Assembly (NCBI GenBank): GCA_903813345.2 | Contig: CAIIXF020000010.1 | Location: 4,951,169-5,015,168 of the forward strand | From: Owenia fusiformis | Lineage: Eukaryota > Annelida > Polychaeta > Sabellida > Oweniidae | Length of the DNA: 64,000 bases | Reading direction: 5' to 3' | Shown: piece after piece, positions 36,730-48,800 of the stretch | Layout: every line of letters starts with the position of its first letter | Position numbering within the stretch: the first letter of the stretch is position 1 | Notes under the pieces: generated by a model | What the model was told of the DNA's origin: nothing | Database searches by the model: none | What the model saw: only the letters and a program-made list of their open reading frames with translations | Made by a program: the position numbers and the translations under genes

Positions 36730-37395
36730 TTCAATATTTTTCTGATTAGTCTTTAATATTGAGGAACCATTACCACTTGAACGCTTTGCCTCATATTTTG
36801 GGGATTTACACGCGGCGTAGACGATACGACGGGGAGCATCTCACACTCTTTGCCGATTGGCTAGTTAATGACTTATCACCGATTGGTCGAGATTACAGAT
36901 ATAATATAATATATAATGTCGTAATCTGCAGTGCCCCACTTGTAGTATTCTCACCAACCCAATTGTGTTCAAAGTGTCAATGAAAAATGAAATACTACAT
37001 AATCTTAATAGCCTGACGTCATGAGATTGGTTTAACGTGTTTAGACTATAATAGACATCTCGAAGTAGCAATTGATTACGAAATGTCAATGAAACACTAT
37101 ATTACCTAAATATTCAGCTGATACACATCTATTTTTATCCCTAAACTCTCGGTTACCATGACGACTATCTACGTCATTGGATTTAATCCTATTCGTTATG
37201 ACGAAATCATGACATGAAGTGCTGTTGAAGTGATGGGTGGGCTGCATAACTTTAACTTAGTTATTTTAAAAATAGCACCACACCGATTGGTTGTTCCTTT
37301 ATCATGTCACAATCCTGGTCTTGCCATTGGCCAGTTATTTACAAGTCCTTTATCAATCGGGCCAAGTTACAATTCAAAGCATCCATTCTTCAAAA

Positions 37396-37986
37396 ATGTC
37401 TGACCAACTTGAATCGTTTCAGCTCGTAGAGGGAGTTAAGTTCTCCATATTTAAAAATGACTATGGAATATATGGAGATCTGATTCGAGAACGATGGAGT
37501 CAAAAGAATCTGCAAATGTTTGATGCTCATTTCTGGATTAACAAATCATTGTGGCGTTCTTTGAAAGATGTGGAGAATGAGATCGCCACAGCCATTTCTA
37601 CAGATTCGTTGGATTTTCACAAAACATTGGTGAAACAAACTCTTTTGAAAGTATATAAGCGAGGCGACGATGTTATCGTACAACTGATCAAGTTTATGGA
37701 AAAGGAAAAATGTTACGACTACATCAAATCGTTGAAACTGACATTGGAGGCTTGGAACAAAATGATGTCATTAAAAGATCAAATTGACGTTCATCTGGGC
37801 TTGAAAAGGAAAGCTGGAGAGGTTCCTACCGTAACCTTGTATCGTATAAAATGCGTCCATGAAAACGGCATTACCGACTATGGGAGTTGGAATACCTGCC
37901 TGGAGTATGTACAGTCTGAGATGAAAGAAAAGACTTCTACAACTGACCGTGTGGATCTGGAGAAGGAATGCATCCCCAGTCCGTAA
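37396..37986 (+). CDS. Polinton-encoded protein of unknown function (about 196 residues)
   Basis: The likely start is MSDQLESFQLVEGV, since the upstream part of the open frame looks like leader DNA. The protein is helical and charged (for example KVYKRGDDVIVQLIKFMEKE) with no known motif. It follows the second copy of the leader module at about 37040-37250. Confidence 0.45.
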   Translation: MSDQLESFQLVEGVKFSIFKNDYGIYGDLIRERWSQKNLQMFDAHFWINKSLWRSLKDVENEIATAISTDSLDFHKTLVKQTLLKVYKRGDDVIVQLIKFMEKEKCYDYIKSLKLTLEAWNKMMSLKDQIDVHLGLKRKAGEVPTVTLYRIKCVHENGITDYGSWNTCLEYVQSEMKEKTSTTDRVDLEKECIPSP

Positions 37987-38357
37987 TCTTAACCAATGGG
38001 ATTCTCTACTCTTGCATCTATCAATCTGAACAATGTATAATTAATATTAGTTTGTCGGGATTATCCTTTATCATCACGATGACAGTAAGGATTGTATGCC
38101 TAACATTTGTTGAGTTATGAAGGTGACCAGGAGGATAATGCTCGATCAGCTAGGACTATTTGGTGATAAATTGTTTCAAATGACTGCAAACCAATGCTAT
38201 AATTGAACTAGTATAACTGTGTAAACTTTGTATACGTTTTCTTTTATTGAATTTAAATAAAAACAGACATATTAATCGATATAGATTTGTTATTTTATTT
38301 TCTCCTGTATGTATATGACAGTCAATAAATATTATAACTTCCTCCCATTTCAGTCAT

Positions 38358-38767
38358 TCAAACGGAATCGGTATTCTCTCCCGTCCTTAGCCTCTTCCTG
38401 ATAGCCTTGACAAAATAGGCCCATAGTGTCGCTAAAAGGGTAACTGTAAATATCATGTTCGCCATCACGTAGTTGAGGTATGTTGCTTCGGGATTAGGTG
38501 CTTCTGAAATGACGAAAATAGAAATAGTAGTACATAATATCCCATAGAAAGCTAGTTTTGATTAATCAAAATGAAACATAGTACTTAATATCCTAGAAAG
38601 TAAGTTTTAATTATTCGAAATAACCCAAACAATGTTAATTCTTAGATACGTTCGTACGTACGTTCTGGTGGTTGAATGTGTTCATCTATAGTGACGTTGC
38701 CATTCGGCAAACCTCTGGTATTCAAAACAAGTGCTGCTAGAGTAAATAAAATGACTAAAGATAACAT
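38358..38767 (-). other. Polinton region encoding a small single-pass membrane protein
   Basis: Two short minus-strand frames separated by an AT-rich gap with GT-AG-like borders. The first begins MLSLVILFTLAALVLNTRG, a typical signal peptide. The second has one hydrophobic helix (MIFTVTLLATLWAYFV) followed by a basic tail (KAIRKRLRTGE). It is transcribed away from the capsid genes, with two TCACGTGA sites between. The function is unknown. Confidence 0.5.
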
Positions 38768-38842
38768 CTCTGTCCTTCTAAGATCTATGTGTGATTAACC
38801 CGAAACGAATTAAACTTCTATTATATACACTCCGATTTATAA

Positions 38843-38895
38843 GTCACGTGATAACTGAAACTATAATTTTATGCCATGTTCACTAAGTCACGTGA
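38843..38895. promoter_or_regulatory. Paired GTCACGTGA palindromes in a divergent Polinton promoter region
   Basis: GTCACGTGA occurs at 38843-38851 and 38887-38895 between the small membrane-protein region and the capsid gene block. The same string is at the inner edge of both inverted ends (35566-35574 and 52907-52915). It is the E-box type bound by bHLH-ZIP factors; use as a promoter is an inference. Confidence 0.4.
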
Positions 38896-38975
38896 TTTAA
38901 TTTTGGGCGTCGTCGATATTAAAATGTGGCTGTCCCTTTGAAAAAAGACATTGTTACCAACGACAGACAAGCGCC

Positions 38976-39413
38976 ATGACGACTGAAATGCTCCTGTTTT
39001 TGAGTAGTGAGGATTCGGCCAAGCTGTATCCCTGGAATTCTCCCGGCGATTTTGTGGTTCAACTCCCGAGCTATTTGAAGTTGACGGGGCAATGTAAAAT
39101 AGGTCTGATGGAAATCATGTTACCCTCCCATTCAAACGATCCCAACCTGAACTACCTTAATATATTTTGTGACATTGCTTGTGAAAGCATCTGCGAGGGC
39201 AATATGTTGCCTATTCTGAAACGGATCCCTACGAATCATACATTTACATCGGGGCTTCCCACCTTATATGTAGGTTTGAATACGTTAGAATTCGATCGGA
39301 TTAGAATCTTTATAAAAGGTCGAGACAGTAGAACTGTTTCATTCGAGGACCAGACTTTATACTGCACGTTACATTTGAAAAAAGTGGAACATGAAGGTCG
39401 TACCATACGTTGA
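38976..39413 (+). CDS. Polinton minor capsid (penton-like) protein
   Basis: A 145-residue frame starting MTTEMLLFLSSEDSAKLYPW, with LPSYLKLTGQCKIGLMEIML near the N-terminus. This pattern (a short strand-rich protein with a phrase on terms and location of the particle surface) and its place just before the core and major capsid genes fit the minor capsid protein of adintovirus-like Polintons. Assignment rests on order and style, not on a family search. Confidence 0.55.
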   Translation: MTTEMLLFLSSEDSAKLYPWNSPGDFVVQLPSYLKLTGQCKIGLMEIMLPSHSNDPNLNYLNIFCDIACESICEGNMLPILKRIPTNHTFTSGLPTLYVGLNTLEFDRIRIFIKGRDSRTVSFEDQTLYCTLHLKKVEHEGRTIR

Positions 39414-39780
39414 TAATGCTGATAAATGGCACAAAATCATCAGAGCAGCTAGAATGAATAATATCACGACACAGGTTGGGTTTGGAAAACATAGAACTGG
39501 TTATATTCCAGTTAACGCGATAAAGCAACCTGTTCACATGATATCACCTTTACAAGCTGTTGTCGATCGTGCAAAGTCCCAGATGAAACAACAAAAAGAA
39601 GAATCACGTGACCAGGATCTCGGATCTTATAAATTGAAGCGCATCACCTCGCCGATGTCAGTCAAGAGGTCGAAACCTAAAAAGAAAGTACCGAAAACTA
39701 GTTCCAAGAGAAACAACAAGAAGCCGAAACGTAGATTAGGGCAGTCGACGTCACCAAAGTCAGCATGGAATTCAAATTAG
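39391..39780 (+). CDS. Polinton basic core-like (DNA-binding) protein
   Basis: A 129-residue frame that overlaps its neighbours slightly at both ends. The C-terminal third is very basic (KRSKPKKKVPKTSSKRNNKK), as in small virion core proteins that condense DNA. The central part includes GFGKHRTGYIPVNAI. Function is inferred from composition and position. Confidence 0.5.
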   Translation: MKVVPYVDNADKWHKIIRAARMNNITTQVGFGKHRTGYIPVNAIKQPVHMISPLQAVVDRAKSQMKQQKEESRDQDLGSYKLKRITSPMSVKRSKPKKKVPKTSSKRNNKKPKRRLGQSTSPKSAWNSN

Positions 39781-41099
39781 AGCAGAGTCAAGACGTTCTC
39801 AATACGAAATTACATCTATTCGAAACACCACCCACCGAATCGAGTGTTACAAATTGCAACTATGTACAGCACCGACCTATCAACCCTCTGGCCCACAATG
39901 TTCCCGTGGAATTCGCTATTGTGAATAATAGTTCGCAATTTATAGACTTGAAGAATATTACACTCTGTATAAGGGCTAAGATCCTGAAACATGACAATAC
40001 GGCGCCTAAGTTCGTTTCGATGAGTGACTACGACGCCATCTTCCCTGTAAACAATTGGATTAACAGCATGTGAAGTCAGATAGAGGTTCAGTTAAATCAA
40101 CGTTCCATAGTTTCAACTACATTGAATTATCCATACAAAGCCATGTTGAAAATGCTGTCCCTTCCTCCGTCAGTTTTGAGAAGCAAAGCAACTAGTGGCT
40201 TTTTCTTTGAAGATAATGGAAGAGATAAAAACCATATGGAGTCGACAATTCCATTAGGAGAAGGAATGAATCTAGGAGCATTCTCCAGGTGGAATTATTC
40301 TCACGGTGGCATGACGGTTGACATGGAATCCAACTTACTGGAAGACATATTTGATATTGATAGATACATGCTAAATGGAGTTGAAATTAAAATTAAATTA
40401 GTTCCAGCTCGACCAGAGTTCCAGCTAATGGCTGGGACGGATGATGAATATAAAGTGGAATTGCTGGACGTGTCTTTAAAGGTTCCCATGATGTCCGTCG
40501 CCCCTGGTATTCTTCAAGCCTATAATACAGAATTGAAGGAGCGTAATGCCATCTATCCATTTGAAAGAAACGAAATCAAAGTGTATACAATACCAGCCGG
40601 CCAGTTTACTTATACAATGGATGATATTTTTCACGGGGATGTACCCAATAGAATAACGTGTTGTCTGGTAAAATCTGAGGCCTACAGTGGTTCGTATAAA
40701 CTAAACCCCTTCAACTTTCAGCATTTTAACGTCAATCACTTGGAAGTCAGTGTAGATGGCGTGAGTGTTCCAGAACCTGCTTTAAAACCTATTTTTGGAA
40801 AAGGGGAAACGGATGAAAGTCGCTACATGAGAGAGTATATGAGATTGTTCTCGGATCTCAGTTCAGACGAAGGCCTCATTATAAGTCGTGACATGTTTCG
40901 ATATGGATATACTCTATTCAAATTCAATTGTCAATTTCAAGATAAAAACTCGAGACACACAGCTTTTCCTCTTATTAAACGAGGGAACCTGAAACTGGAA
41001 CTTCGCTTCGCTGAAGCTCTCAAGGAACCAGTCAATGTGATTCTCATGGCTACTTTCCCCGATAAAATCGAATTGGACGCTTCCAGAAACGTTATGTAA
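39765..41099 (+). other. Polinton major capsid protein region
   Basis: The region encodes a double-jelly-roll-type major capsid protein by position and content: LNTKLHLFETPPTESSVTNC near the start, and later MLNGVEIKIKLVPARPEFQL and GNLKLELRFAEALKEPVNVI, phrases typical of Polinton/adintovirus capsids. It appears to be broken, with about one interruption. It is followed at once by the protease gene, the usual order. Confidence 0.75.
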
Positions 41100-41109
41100 G
41101 ATAACAACT

Positions 41110-41559
41110 ATGCGTGGTGATCGAATTGAATGCGTGCTAGACAGGCACCCTGACACACGTCGACGTTTTATAGGAGTCTTTCCACGTGATAAACTCCCGT
41201 CTGAATTACAACCCGGACAGTGCTTCGTAGCTAACTCTGATCTAAAGGGTGATCCAGGGAAACATTGGACCGTTTTCATAGCTGCAGAGAACAATTTGGA
41301 GTTCTTCGACCCACTAGGTGAACGACCATCTTTCTACGACTTTCCGGAATACCAGGCGTCCATGGTTTTCAATGACAGAATTATTCAGAGAAAGGGAAGC
41401 AAATTTTGCGGACATTTTTGTATACTCTATATCCTATTACGTTGTATGGACTATAGCATGGATCAAATTGTAGATGAAGTATTTAACCAGGACTTAAGGA
41501 ACAATGATGTACTAGCATTCGAGACACTCAAACAATTAACAGTATTGTTAAATTGTTGA
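41110..41559 (+). CDS. Polinton adenain-type cysteine protease
   Basis: A 149-residue frame. GKHWTVFIAAENNLEFFDPL contains the His and the acidic residue, and KFCGHFCILY contains the Cys of the adenain (C5) family. In related viruses this enzyme matures capsid proteins. The gene begins 11 bp after the capsid region. The following 640 bp contain a duplicated AT-rich block (about 41547-41680 and 41679-41815) and no gene. Confidence 0.85.
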   Translation: MRGDRIECVLDRHPDTRRRFIGVFPRDKLPSELQPGQCFVANSDLKGDPGKHWTVFIAAENNLEFFDPLGERPSFYDFPEYQASMVFNDRIIQRKGSKFCGHFCILYILLRCMDYSMDQIVDEVFNQDLRNNDVLAFETLKQLTVLLNC

Positions 41560-42206
41560 AACGATGTAGACTTATTGATTATAACTGTATTTGACTTGAA
41601 AGAAGTGTATAGAAACAAGTAATGCTAGTATCTGTACTGTAGAGTAGATGGAATTATCATAAAAACAACTAAATATTGTTAAATTGTTGAAACTATATAG
41701 TCTTATAAACGATAACTGTATTTATCTTGAAAGAAGTGTATAGAAATCTGTTATGGCAGTATATGTACTATAGAGTAGATGAAATTAAAATACAAATAAA
41801 AAACAACTAAATATTATCTCCAACATATTATAAGAGTGATCAAATAAACTGACCTCGTTGAAACTCGTGGGAACATAGAAAAGTCTATAATTTCAGAACC
41901 ATCAACCACAATTAAGTTAGCAACATAGACTTAGTACAGTGGACACATAAGAACACATAAGTATGACCACGAGACAACAATCATGCATACTGACCAATAG
42001 AAGGTAAACACCATGGACCTCATTTACATACTTGGAATGTCTAACAGAACCAAGGAAATGCATCTCATTGACAAACACATAGTAAACAATAAAAGCTGAG
42101 CATAATGGTTCACTGGACGCGTATACATCCCATTCAAAGCTGTGAATAATTCTTATATTTTCTATATTTAAATAACCTGATCAAGCTTTGATTCTCAGTT
42201 TTCAAC

Positions 42207-43280
42207 ATGACACTCACCAAACTACAGTCAAACCAGTTGGCTAGACTATATTTTGATCCAAAGCATCCAGGATCATTTTCTGGTTTCAAACAACTATGGA
42301 AGGAGGTCAAGGGAACTGGTATAAAACAAAGTGAACTCAGAAAATGGTTAAGTCAACACGAAACGTATAGCTTATATCGGGGGGTCAAGAGGAAGTTTAA
42401 ACGACGTCCATTGATAGTAAGACATAGACTAGAACAAGTTGACGCCGATTTAGCTATGATGGATAAATACGCGGATGAGAATGATGGTTTCAAGTATCTT
42501 TTGGTGGTCATTGATACACTGAGTAAATTTCTGTGGGTGCAACCTTTAAAGACGAAAAAAGGCGAAGAGACAGCAAAGGCGTTTGGGAAAATATTCGAAT
42601 ATGAAAAGCCTGGTCGTCTCAGAAGTGACAATGGTCGTGAGTTCCGGAACCATTTTGTTAACACCTACTTAAAGAAAATCGGTGTCTGGCACTTCACTAC
42701 GAGAGGAGAAATGAAAGCCCATTTTGCGGAGCGCGTGATTCTATCGTTAAAACGACGTCTTTTCCGATACATGTATCATAAAGCTACGCGCAGATATATA
42801 GATGTGCTTCAGGACGTGGTCCATTCCTACAATCACTCTTTCCATAGAAGTATCAAGATGGCGCCTGCTGATGTGAATGACGCGAATGAGTTGGAAGTGT
42901 TTGAAACGTTGTACGTGAGACCCAAGAAAGATGACAATATCCGGTTTAATTTTGAAATTGGAGATCTGGTGCGATTGGCTTTCACCAGAGGAGTTTTTGA
43001 CAGAGGTTACCATCAAAAATGGTCCATAGAATATTTTGAGATTAAAGAACGCAAACCAACTTCCCCACCGACCTACGTCATACAAGACCTTCACGGTGAA
43101 ATCATAGAGGGCCTCCTGTATGAAGATGAAATGCAGAAAATCTCAAGAGCACCGGATGTTCATAGAATAGAGCGTGTGATGAAAACGAGAAAGCGGGGCA
43201 AGGAATCACTGATAAGATGGGAGGGCTGGCCCCCGAAGTTTGATACGTGGATGAACACGAAGGATGTTAAAAAGCTATAA
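42207..43280 (+). CDS. Polinton integrase (DDE, retroviral-like) with chromodomain
   Basis: A 357-residue frame. The catalytic core includes VDADLAMMDKYADENDGFKY, LRSDNGREFRNHF and the Glu in FAERVILSLKRRLF. A C-terminal chromodomain reads HRIERVMKTRKRGKESLIRW followed by EGWPPKFDTWM. This is the enzyme that inserts Polintons with a 6-bp target duplication, which matches the flanks seen here. Confidence 0.92.
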   Translation: MTLTKLQSNQLARLYFDPKHPGSFSGFKQLWKEVKGTGIKQSELRKWLSQHETYSLYRGVKRKFKRRPLIVRHRLEQVDADLAMMDKYADENDGFKYLLVVIDTLSKFLWVQPLKTKKGEETAKAFGKIFEYEKPGRLRSDNGREFRNHFVNTYLKKIGVWHFTTRGEMKAHFAERVILSLKRRLFRYMYHKATRRYIDVLQDVVHSYNHSFHRSIKMAPADVNDANELEVFETLYVRPKKDDNIRFNFEIGDLVRLAFTRGVFDRGYHQKWSIEYFEIKERKPTSPPTYVIQDLHGEIIEGLLYEDEMQKISRAPDVHRIERVMKTRKRGKESLIRWEGWPPKFDTWMNTKDVKKL

Positions 43281-43980
43281 AGTAAATACATTCTACTTTT
43301 CTCTGGCATTCGTAGTGATGGCTTGGTACGAGCGGGAGAGCTTGACCCCATTCAAAATATGCAGCAGTTTTATCATCTCTGGTGCCACTGGCAGTGGAAA
43401 AACTACATTTGTATATGAGCTTTTGAAACATATTACTGGTATGTTTGAGCAGCCAACGCCAGAGAAAGTGTTGTATTGCTACGGAATTCACCAGCCTTTA
43501 TATGAGGAAATTGAAAGAGAATTAAAGAATGTCACTTTTCACGAAGGCTTACCCAGTAAATCTGACATAGACGCATTATCTGCAGATAGGAAGCATAATC
43601 TTATAATTTTGGATGACCTTATGCACTCCGTGGTCAAGGAACCGGAAATGGAGCTACTGTTTACTCAGGGTACCCATCATCGATGCCTGTCTGCCATCTT
43701 TATTACTCAACAGTTGTTTTTCAAAGGGATTCGAACCATGACGTTGAATACCCAGTATCTGGTGTTGTTTCGTTCACTCAGAGATAAATCTCAAATTATG
43801 CACTTGGCTAAGCAAATTTCACCTGGGAAAACGGATGTGCTCATGAAGGCTTACGCGGATGCTGTCTCTTTACCCTATGGCTACTTAATCATTGACCTGT
43901 CGCCACACAGTCGAGATGATACGAGATTGAGAACGCGAATTCTTCCAGGACAAGACCCAATCATCTATGGTGGTTTATAA
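43264..43980 (+). CDS. Polinton packaging ATPase (FtsK/A32-like)
   Basis: A 238-residue frame overlapping the integrase end by about 17 bp. Walker A is ISGATGSGKTTFVYELL and Walker B is LIILDDLMHSVV, followed by a sensor-type FITQQLFFKG. This is the family of DNA-packaging ATPases of Polintons and large DNA viruses. Confidence 0.9.
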   Translation: MLKSYKVNTFYFSLAFVVMAWYERESLTPFKICSSFIISGATGSGKTTFVYELLKHITGMFEQPTPEKVLYCYGIHQPLYEEIERELKNVTFHEGLPSKSDIDALSADRKHNLIILDDLMHSVVKEPEMELLFTQGTHHRCLSAIFITQQLFFKGIRTMTLNTQYLVLFRSLRDKSQIMHLAKQISPGKTDVLMKAYADAVSLPYGYLIIDLSPHSRDDTRLRTRILPGQDPIIYGGL

Positions 43981-44398
43981 AAGAGAAGAAATTATAAATA
44001 AACTTCATTTGAACATGAGTCGACGAACTGTGATGATCCCATATGAGAAATATACCAGACTTTTGGAGGCAGCTAAACAGACTCAAGTTCCTGCTTCTGA
44101 TAGTGTCACAGGGGAAAAGCAGGAGCCTGATATCTCCAGTGAACCTAAAATAGAAAACTCTAAGCAATTGTTGACACAGCCTGAAAGCCCCAAAGAACGA
44201 CTTTTGTCCAGTCAATCATTCAAGCAACCAGACGGATCCAAAGAACTGCCTACTATAACCACCTCCCCTTCATCTAGCCTACGATTCGAGCGTTTTCTAC
44301 CACCTGGCATTCCAGCTTATACATCTCAAAGAAGGAAGAAAAAATTAAAGCGTACGGGAGATAAAAGTGCAGCCAAAAGATGGGTCACCTTACAGTGA
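43967..44398 (+). CDS. Polinton small protein, Pro/Ser-rich (143 residues)
   Basis: The likely true start is the internal MSRRTVMIPYEKYTRLLEAA. The middle is rich in Pro, Ser, Glu and Lys and looks disordered; the end is basic (SQRRKKKLKRTGDKSAAKRW). Its start resembles small virion-associated proteins of these elements, but I do not recognise a family. Confidence 0.5.
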   Translation: MVVYKREEIINKLHLNMSRRTVMIPYEKYTRLLEAAKQTQVPASDSVTGEKQEPDISSEPKIENSKQLLTQPESPKERLLSSQSFKQPDGSKELPTITTSPSSSLRFERFLPPGIPAYTSQRRKKKLKRTGDKSAAKRWVTLQ

Positions 44399-44721
44399 GT
44401 CCTGATTTGGAAAAACATAGAGCCTACCTGACTCTGCTGACCCAAGAGCAAACCACTAAAGAACAGAGAAAGGCCTTGTTAAAAACTATATCAATGGGAC
44501 AATTGAAAATGGTGTGCGAAATAATTCTGAACATTGGTTTGAAAAATATACCTATGTCAGAAGATGAATGGCGACGTCTCTCGTCTTATAAAGTGACCTT
44601 CGATTTTTTATCAAATGATGGGCAAAGTTGGATTAAGAAAAGGGCCAGACTCTTGAGAAAGTCTACAGGAGTTATACTACTCCTCAAACTCTTCTTGCCC
44701 AAACTCAAGAAAAAACACTGA
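44380..44721 (+). CDS. Polinton small protein of unknown function (113 residues)
   Basis: It overlaps the preceding frame by about 18 bp. It is helical (KEQRKALLKTISMGQLKMVC) with a hydrophobic and basic C-terminus. It is the last gene of the plus-strand block. The following 1.1 kb (44722-45868) is AT-rich with no gene visible. Confidence 0.5.
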   Translation: MGHLTVSPDLEKHRAYLTLLTQEQTTKEQRKALLKTISMGQLKMVCEIILNIGLKNIPMSEDEWRRLSSYKVTFDFLSNDGQSWIKKRARLLRKSTGVILLLKLFLPKLKKKH

Positions 44722-45868
44722 ACATACATACATTGTTATTAATAAAAATATATACTATTTATTTATGTAATGTAGTTATTTATGTTATAACATTAAATCT
44801 TTGTTATAACAAGTACGTACATACACCCCAAAGTGTCGACCTCATTCGATTGTATATTATCTAGAAGTTTTATTTGTTTGTATTATCTGAAAATATGAAA
44901 TGAGTTTTAAGACCAGGAATAAAATATTTCCTTGATCATATATGTGAATAGAAATTTGAACATAGACAGACTTTTGATGCAAACCCTGATAGGTGACAGG
45001 TTGGGTTAACAGTCTTTTGGAGTGCAAAACCATTGCATTTATTTATGTATATTCAAACAAAATTTACAAAGATGCAAAACATGCACAATAAATAAACAAA
45101 TATTTAATTTATATGTAAATGAATGACTGACTTGTTCTAATTGCAAATGTTCATTTATACATGAAACAATCAACATGTTGATCTCATGATACTACCTTGT
45201 GGGATACTCAAAATATGTGTGTCTGTCTGTTAAGATACTAAATCAATACAATATGTAATTACTTAGACGTCTAACCACCAATGAAACATTTATAGTTTAT
45301 CAACTTATTCACAACTAACATTAGATGAACGAATAATTACACTTAAGTCAGATCATCTCTGATTATAATATTTAAATTCCAGTAGTTAATTCTCAACCTT
45401 TCTATTGAATGTTTCGTAGAATAGCCATGTAGTGAGATTTATCAATACCTGACAGCTGAAATATGAATCGTGGAGGTTATATAATTAAGAACTCATAAAG
45501 GATATCATATTCATTTTCGACACCATCAATCTCTTGTAGAAGGAATTTCAAACCCGTTGCATCTGAATTTTGTAAATTTCAAGTCACGACATGGTATTTG
45601 TTTATCATTAGAGCAGGTTCATCAGTTCATTACTCCATAGAGATAACATGCACTTTTGAATTTTCAAGTCCTCAAGAATATGTCAATTGGAATTACATGA
45701 CTGTAAAATTTGATTTAATAAAATTTCAAACTACTAATGGATGAAATACTAAGATTATACAGTCATGTTTTCTTTTAATATATCATGCTATAGACAGAGC
45801 TTAAATATGCTGCATTTGTGTGCATAGTTTCAAGGTGACACATATACTTAAGAGAAGCATGTTTAAAA

Positions 45869-48800
45869 CTAATCAATATTAGATGGTGGTCTTAAAACTA
45901 TATCCAAAGGTTCAGTGGTCACACCATCGTCCAGTACTTTACGCTTGGCATAAAAGTAACAGAAACCTATTCTCTCTTGGCTATAGGTGAACATGGTATT
46001 GTTCTTTGGTCTAAAACCTATATTCAGCCCAGATTCTGGATTTTTCGTTTGAAGCACCCTAGAATAGACATCCATTGGATTGCTATAGCCGCTTTTGTTT
46101 ATTCCTTTACAACTGAACTTGGAATGGTCTTTGTCCTCGTTGTAAACGCAATATGTTTTCGAACACAGTGCCGCCATCTCCGTTCCCTGAAATATAATGA
46201 GAAAACTAATTAACTAATTAATTTTATTTCTAATGTTAAATAAAGTGTATACAAACTATTGTTTTGTTGAAATAAATATGATTTTTATGGAGATAACCAT
46301 GCCATGGTCAATCGAGTAGTTTTAGATGGCTTCACAACTATAGTAAGAAAGTAATATATAATCCGAAAACATTGAACTAATTAACTAATTAATTACCGAA
46401 TACTCTAGTTTAAATAAACCGGGGGTCCTCTTGTCGTAGGCTCTGTGTTCCACAGTGTCTGTCCGAGGGAGCCATGCCTCTTTTACTCTGTGAAATTCCT
46501 CAACCAACTCAGGTTTCACGGCCTCCTCCAGGCTATCTTTGGACAGGGCAAAGTAGCAACTAAAATGAGGTAACATTTTTTATTCAATTATTCAATTATT
46601 TGCATGATGGATAATAACACCAAGATACATATATGCATGTTAAATCGACATCATTTTGTAATTAGACTCACATGAATAAAAAGCCACACAATGTTGGAAA
46701 CTTCCAGGGATTACACACAGATGGATATATCTTTGCGAACGGACGGACGGACAGACCAGTTCTCTAAATGCTCCCGAACTTAGTTCGATGCGATAACTAA
46801 ATCTTTTACATTGTTATTGGTATTTTCATTAAGCTGAATTATAGAATTATTACCTATCAGTATCCATTTCAATGAGTTGATACGATGACCGGGGAATGAA
46901 TCTATCAAGGAATCTGTAATGGAAGTCCAACATTCTCAACTTCGCGTATTGAAGAATGAAGAACCCCACCTGAAACAATATATTATATTCCTGGTACAAT
47001 TACAGTGTATGTATTACTGTTGAGTATTAATTAGCTCATTCTAATTTTTAAAGAGTTGCGGCAATGGTACAACTTGTTAACATGCTTGTTTTCTCTTTAA
47101 TATTAACTCCACTTACTTGATTAGGAAGATCCAATTTAATCTTAGGCTTAGCCATTTCAACCTCGAACGCATCTTGATCCAATTCATCCAATTTTCGGAA
47201 AAGGGGGCTGTTGACTCTTAGCCTGGCTTTGTGTTCATCAAACACGTAATGTATGAGCAAATGTTTCAACTTGTCCATAATAACCGAGCCGTAGGCGCTG
47301 TTTCCTTTTAACAATGATGAAGAAAAATCGCACGTTAGAAGGTAAAATGTGTAATGAGAATATTTTCATTTCATATCAACTGCATTCTTATGTACAGGAT
47401 TAACCAAATAAATGGGACACTTTGCATCATTTTTAAAAATATTTAGGATCATATAGATAAATTATAAGTAGCATACCATATTTTAAAACGTTTGATGGTG
47501 AGATCTGAAAATATATATATGAGAGTTTTCTTCTAATGGCTCACCCTGTAGATTTTCTAAGGAGACCGGCCTACGTACCTATCAATTTCATGGTATCAGC
47601 AATACAACTCAGCGCTTTATCAACATCTCCCTGTCGCCTTGCGTTGCTGACTGCTTGCACGAAGGCAGTAAAGCAAGCTTTTGGAGAGTACTCAATAACT
47701 GTGTGTACCTTGGTGATCACGAGACCATGTTCCATATACCATTTTAATAGTGGGGTAGCTAAAAGAATCTTCTCTGCTTTAAGTCCCCCTACCAATAATT
47801 TCCTTGGTTTCTCTGACAAGCCATGTGCCTTGATATGCTCGCGCATGTGTGTCCCAATTGCATCGGTGGGTATTTCAGTGGTGCAGAAAATCGGGGCCAT
47901 TTCTGCAAAGTGGTCGTGGAGATGAGGGGGTACGTGGATGTCAACTTCTAACATGCCAAAGAGCTTTTTAGACTTCACTCTATCCAGAATCATGTCCTGC
48001 GTCATGGTAGTGTAATGATCGCAGTCTCTGTAAAATCTCTTCAAAAACTGTTTCAATTGTGGGTTTGATTTTTTCTCCCTATCAAATTGACATTCGTACA
48101 TCTCTTTCACAGTGTAACCCCGCTCTTCCAGATAGGCCTTTCGAGTTGAGTGGTAGTTTCTCACCAAAGGGGCTTGCCTTAGCCAGTTTTCGTCGGTTAT
48201 ATTCTTGGTTTTCCAACACTGATGAGCGTGAAAATAACAGCTAAAATAGAAATGAAAGAATTAGACAAGAAACGACTTTGAACACATATTTTAAAAGATA
48301 TATCGTATAGATTTTGTATACAGTAATTTCTAAATTTGAATGATAAAATGCATATATAGGGATTAAATTTGCTACATATTAAAGTGAACATTCATTTCAA
48401 AAAGACGCTTGCTGATTCAATAATCTGAAAACAGCATGTAAATAAATAAATAAATCAAAATTCATAACAATATAACATTAAATAACTACATCTTATAACT
48501 ACTACACATTTCAGGTCCATTTTTCAATGACCAGTATACTTACCCATTGTACTCGTACACTGTGTTTCCAGCGAGCCCGTCCACAAGATAATTTCCAACC
48601 CTTTGTTGCCCAGTATTAAATTTGTGGTTGATATTCGTATTATCTTCATGGGCCATCCACTCGATATAGTACCACTCTGACAAATACCTATCTTGCTTCT
48701 CTTTTGCAAAGTCAGTGGCTCGTCTCCTCACCGTGTACGGGCCTGTTGGCATCTCTCGGCTGATTGCCCAGAGATAGAGGGCATTTGCGTCGTACCCCAA

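Noticed and set aside
40914-41294. A 126-residue minus-strand frame
   Set aside because: It is antisense to the end of the capsid region and the start of the protease, both of which have clear motifs.
47536-47925. A 129-residue plus-strand frame
   Set aside because: It is antisense to a polymerase coding block with much better family similarity.
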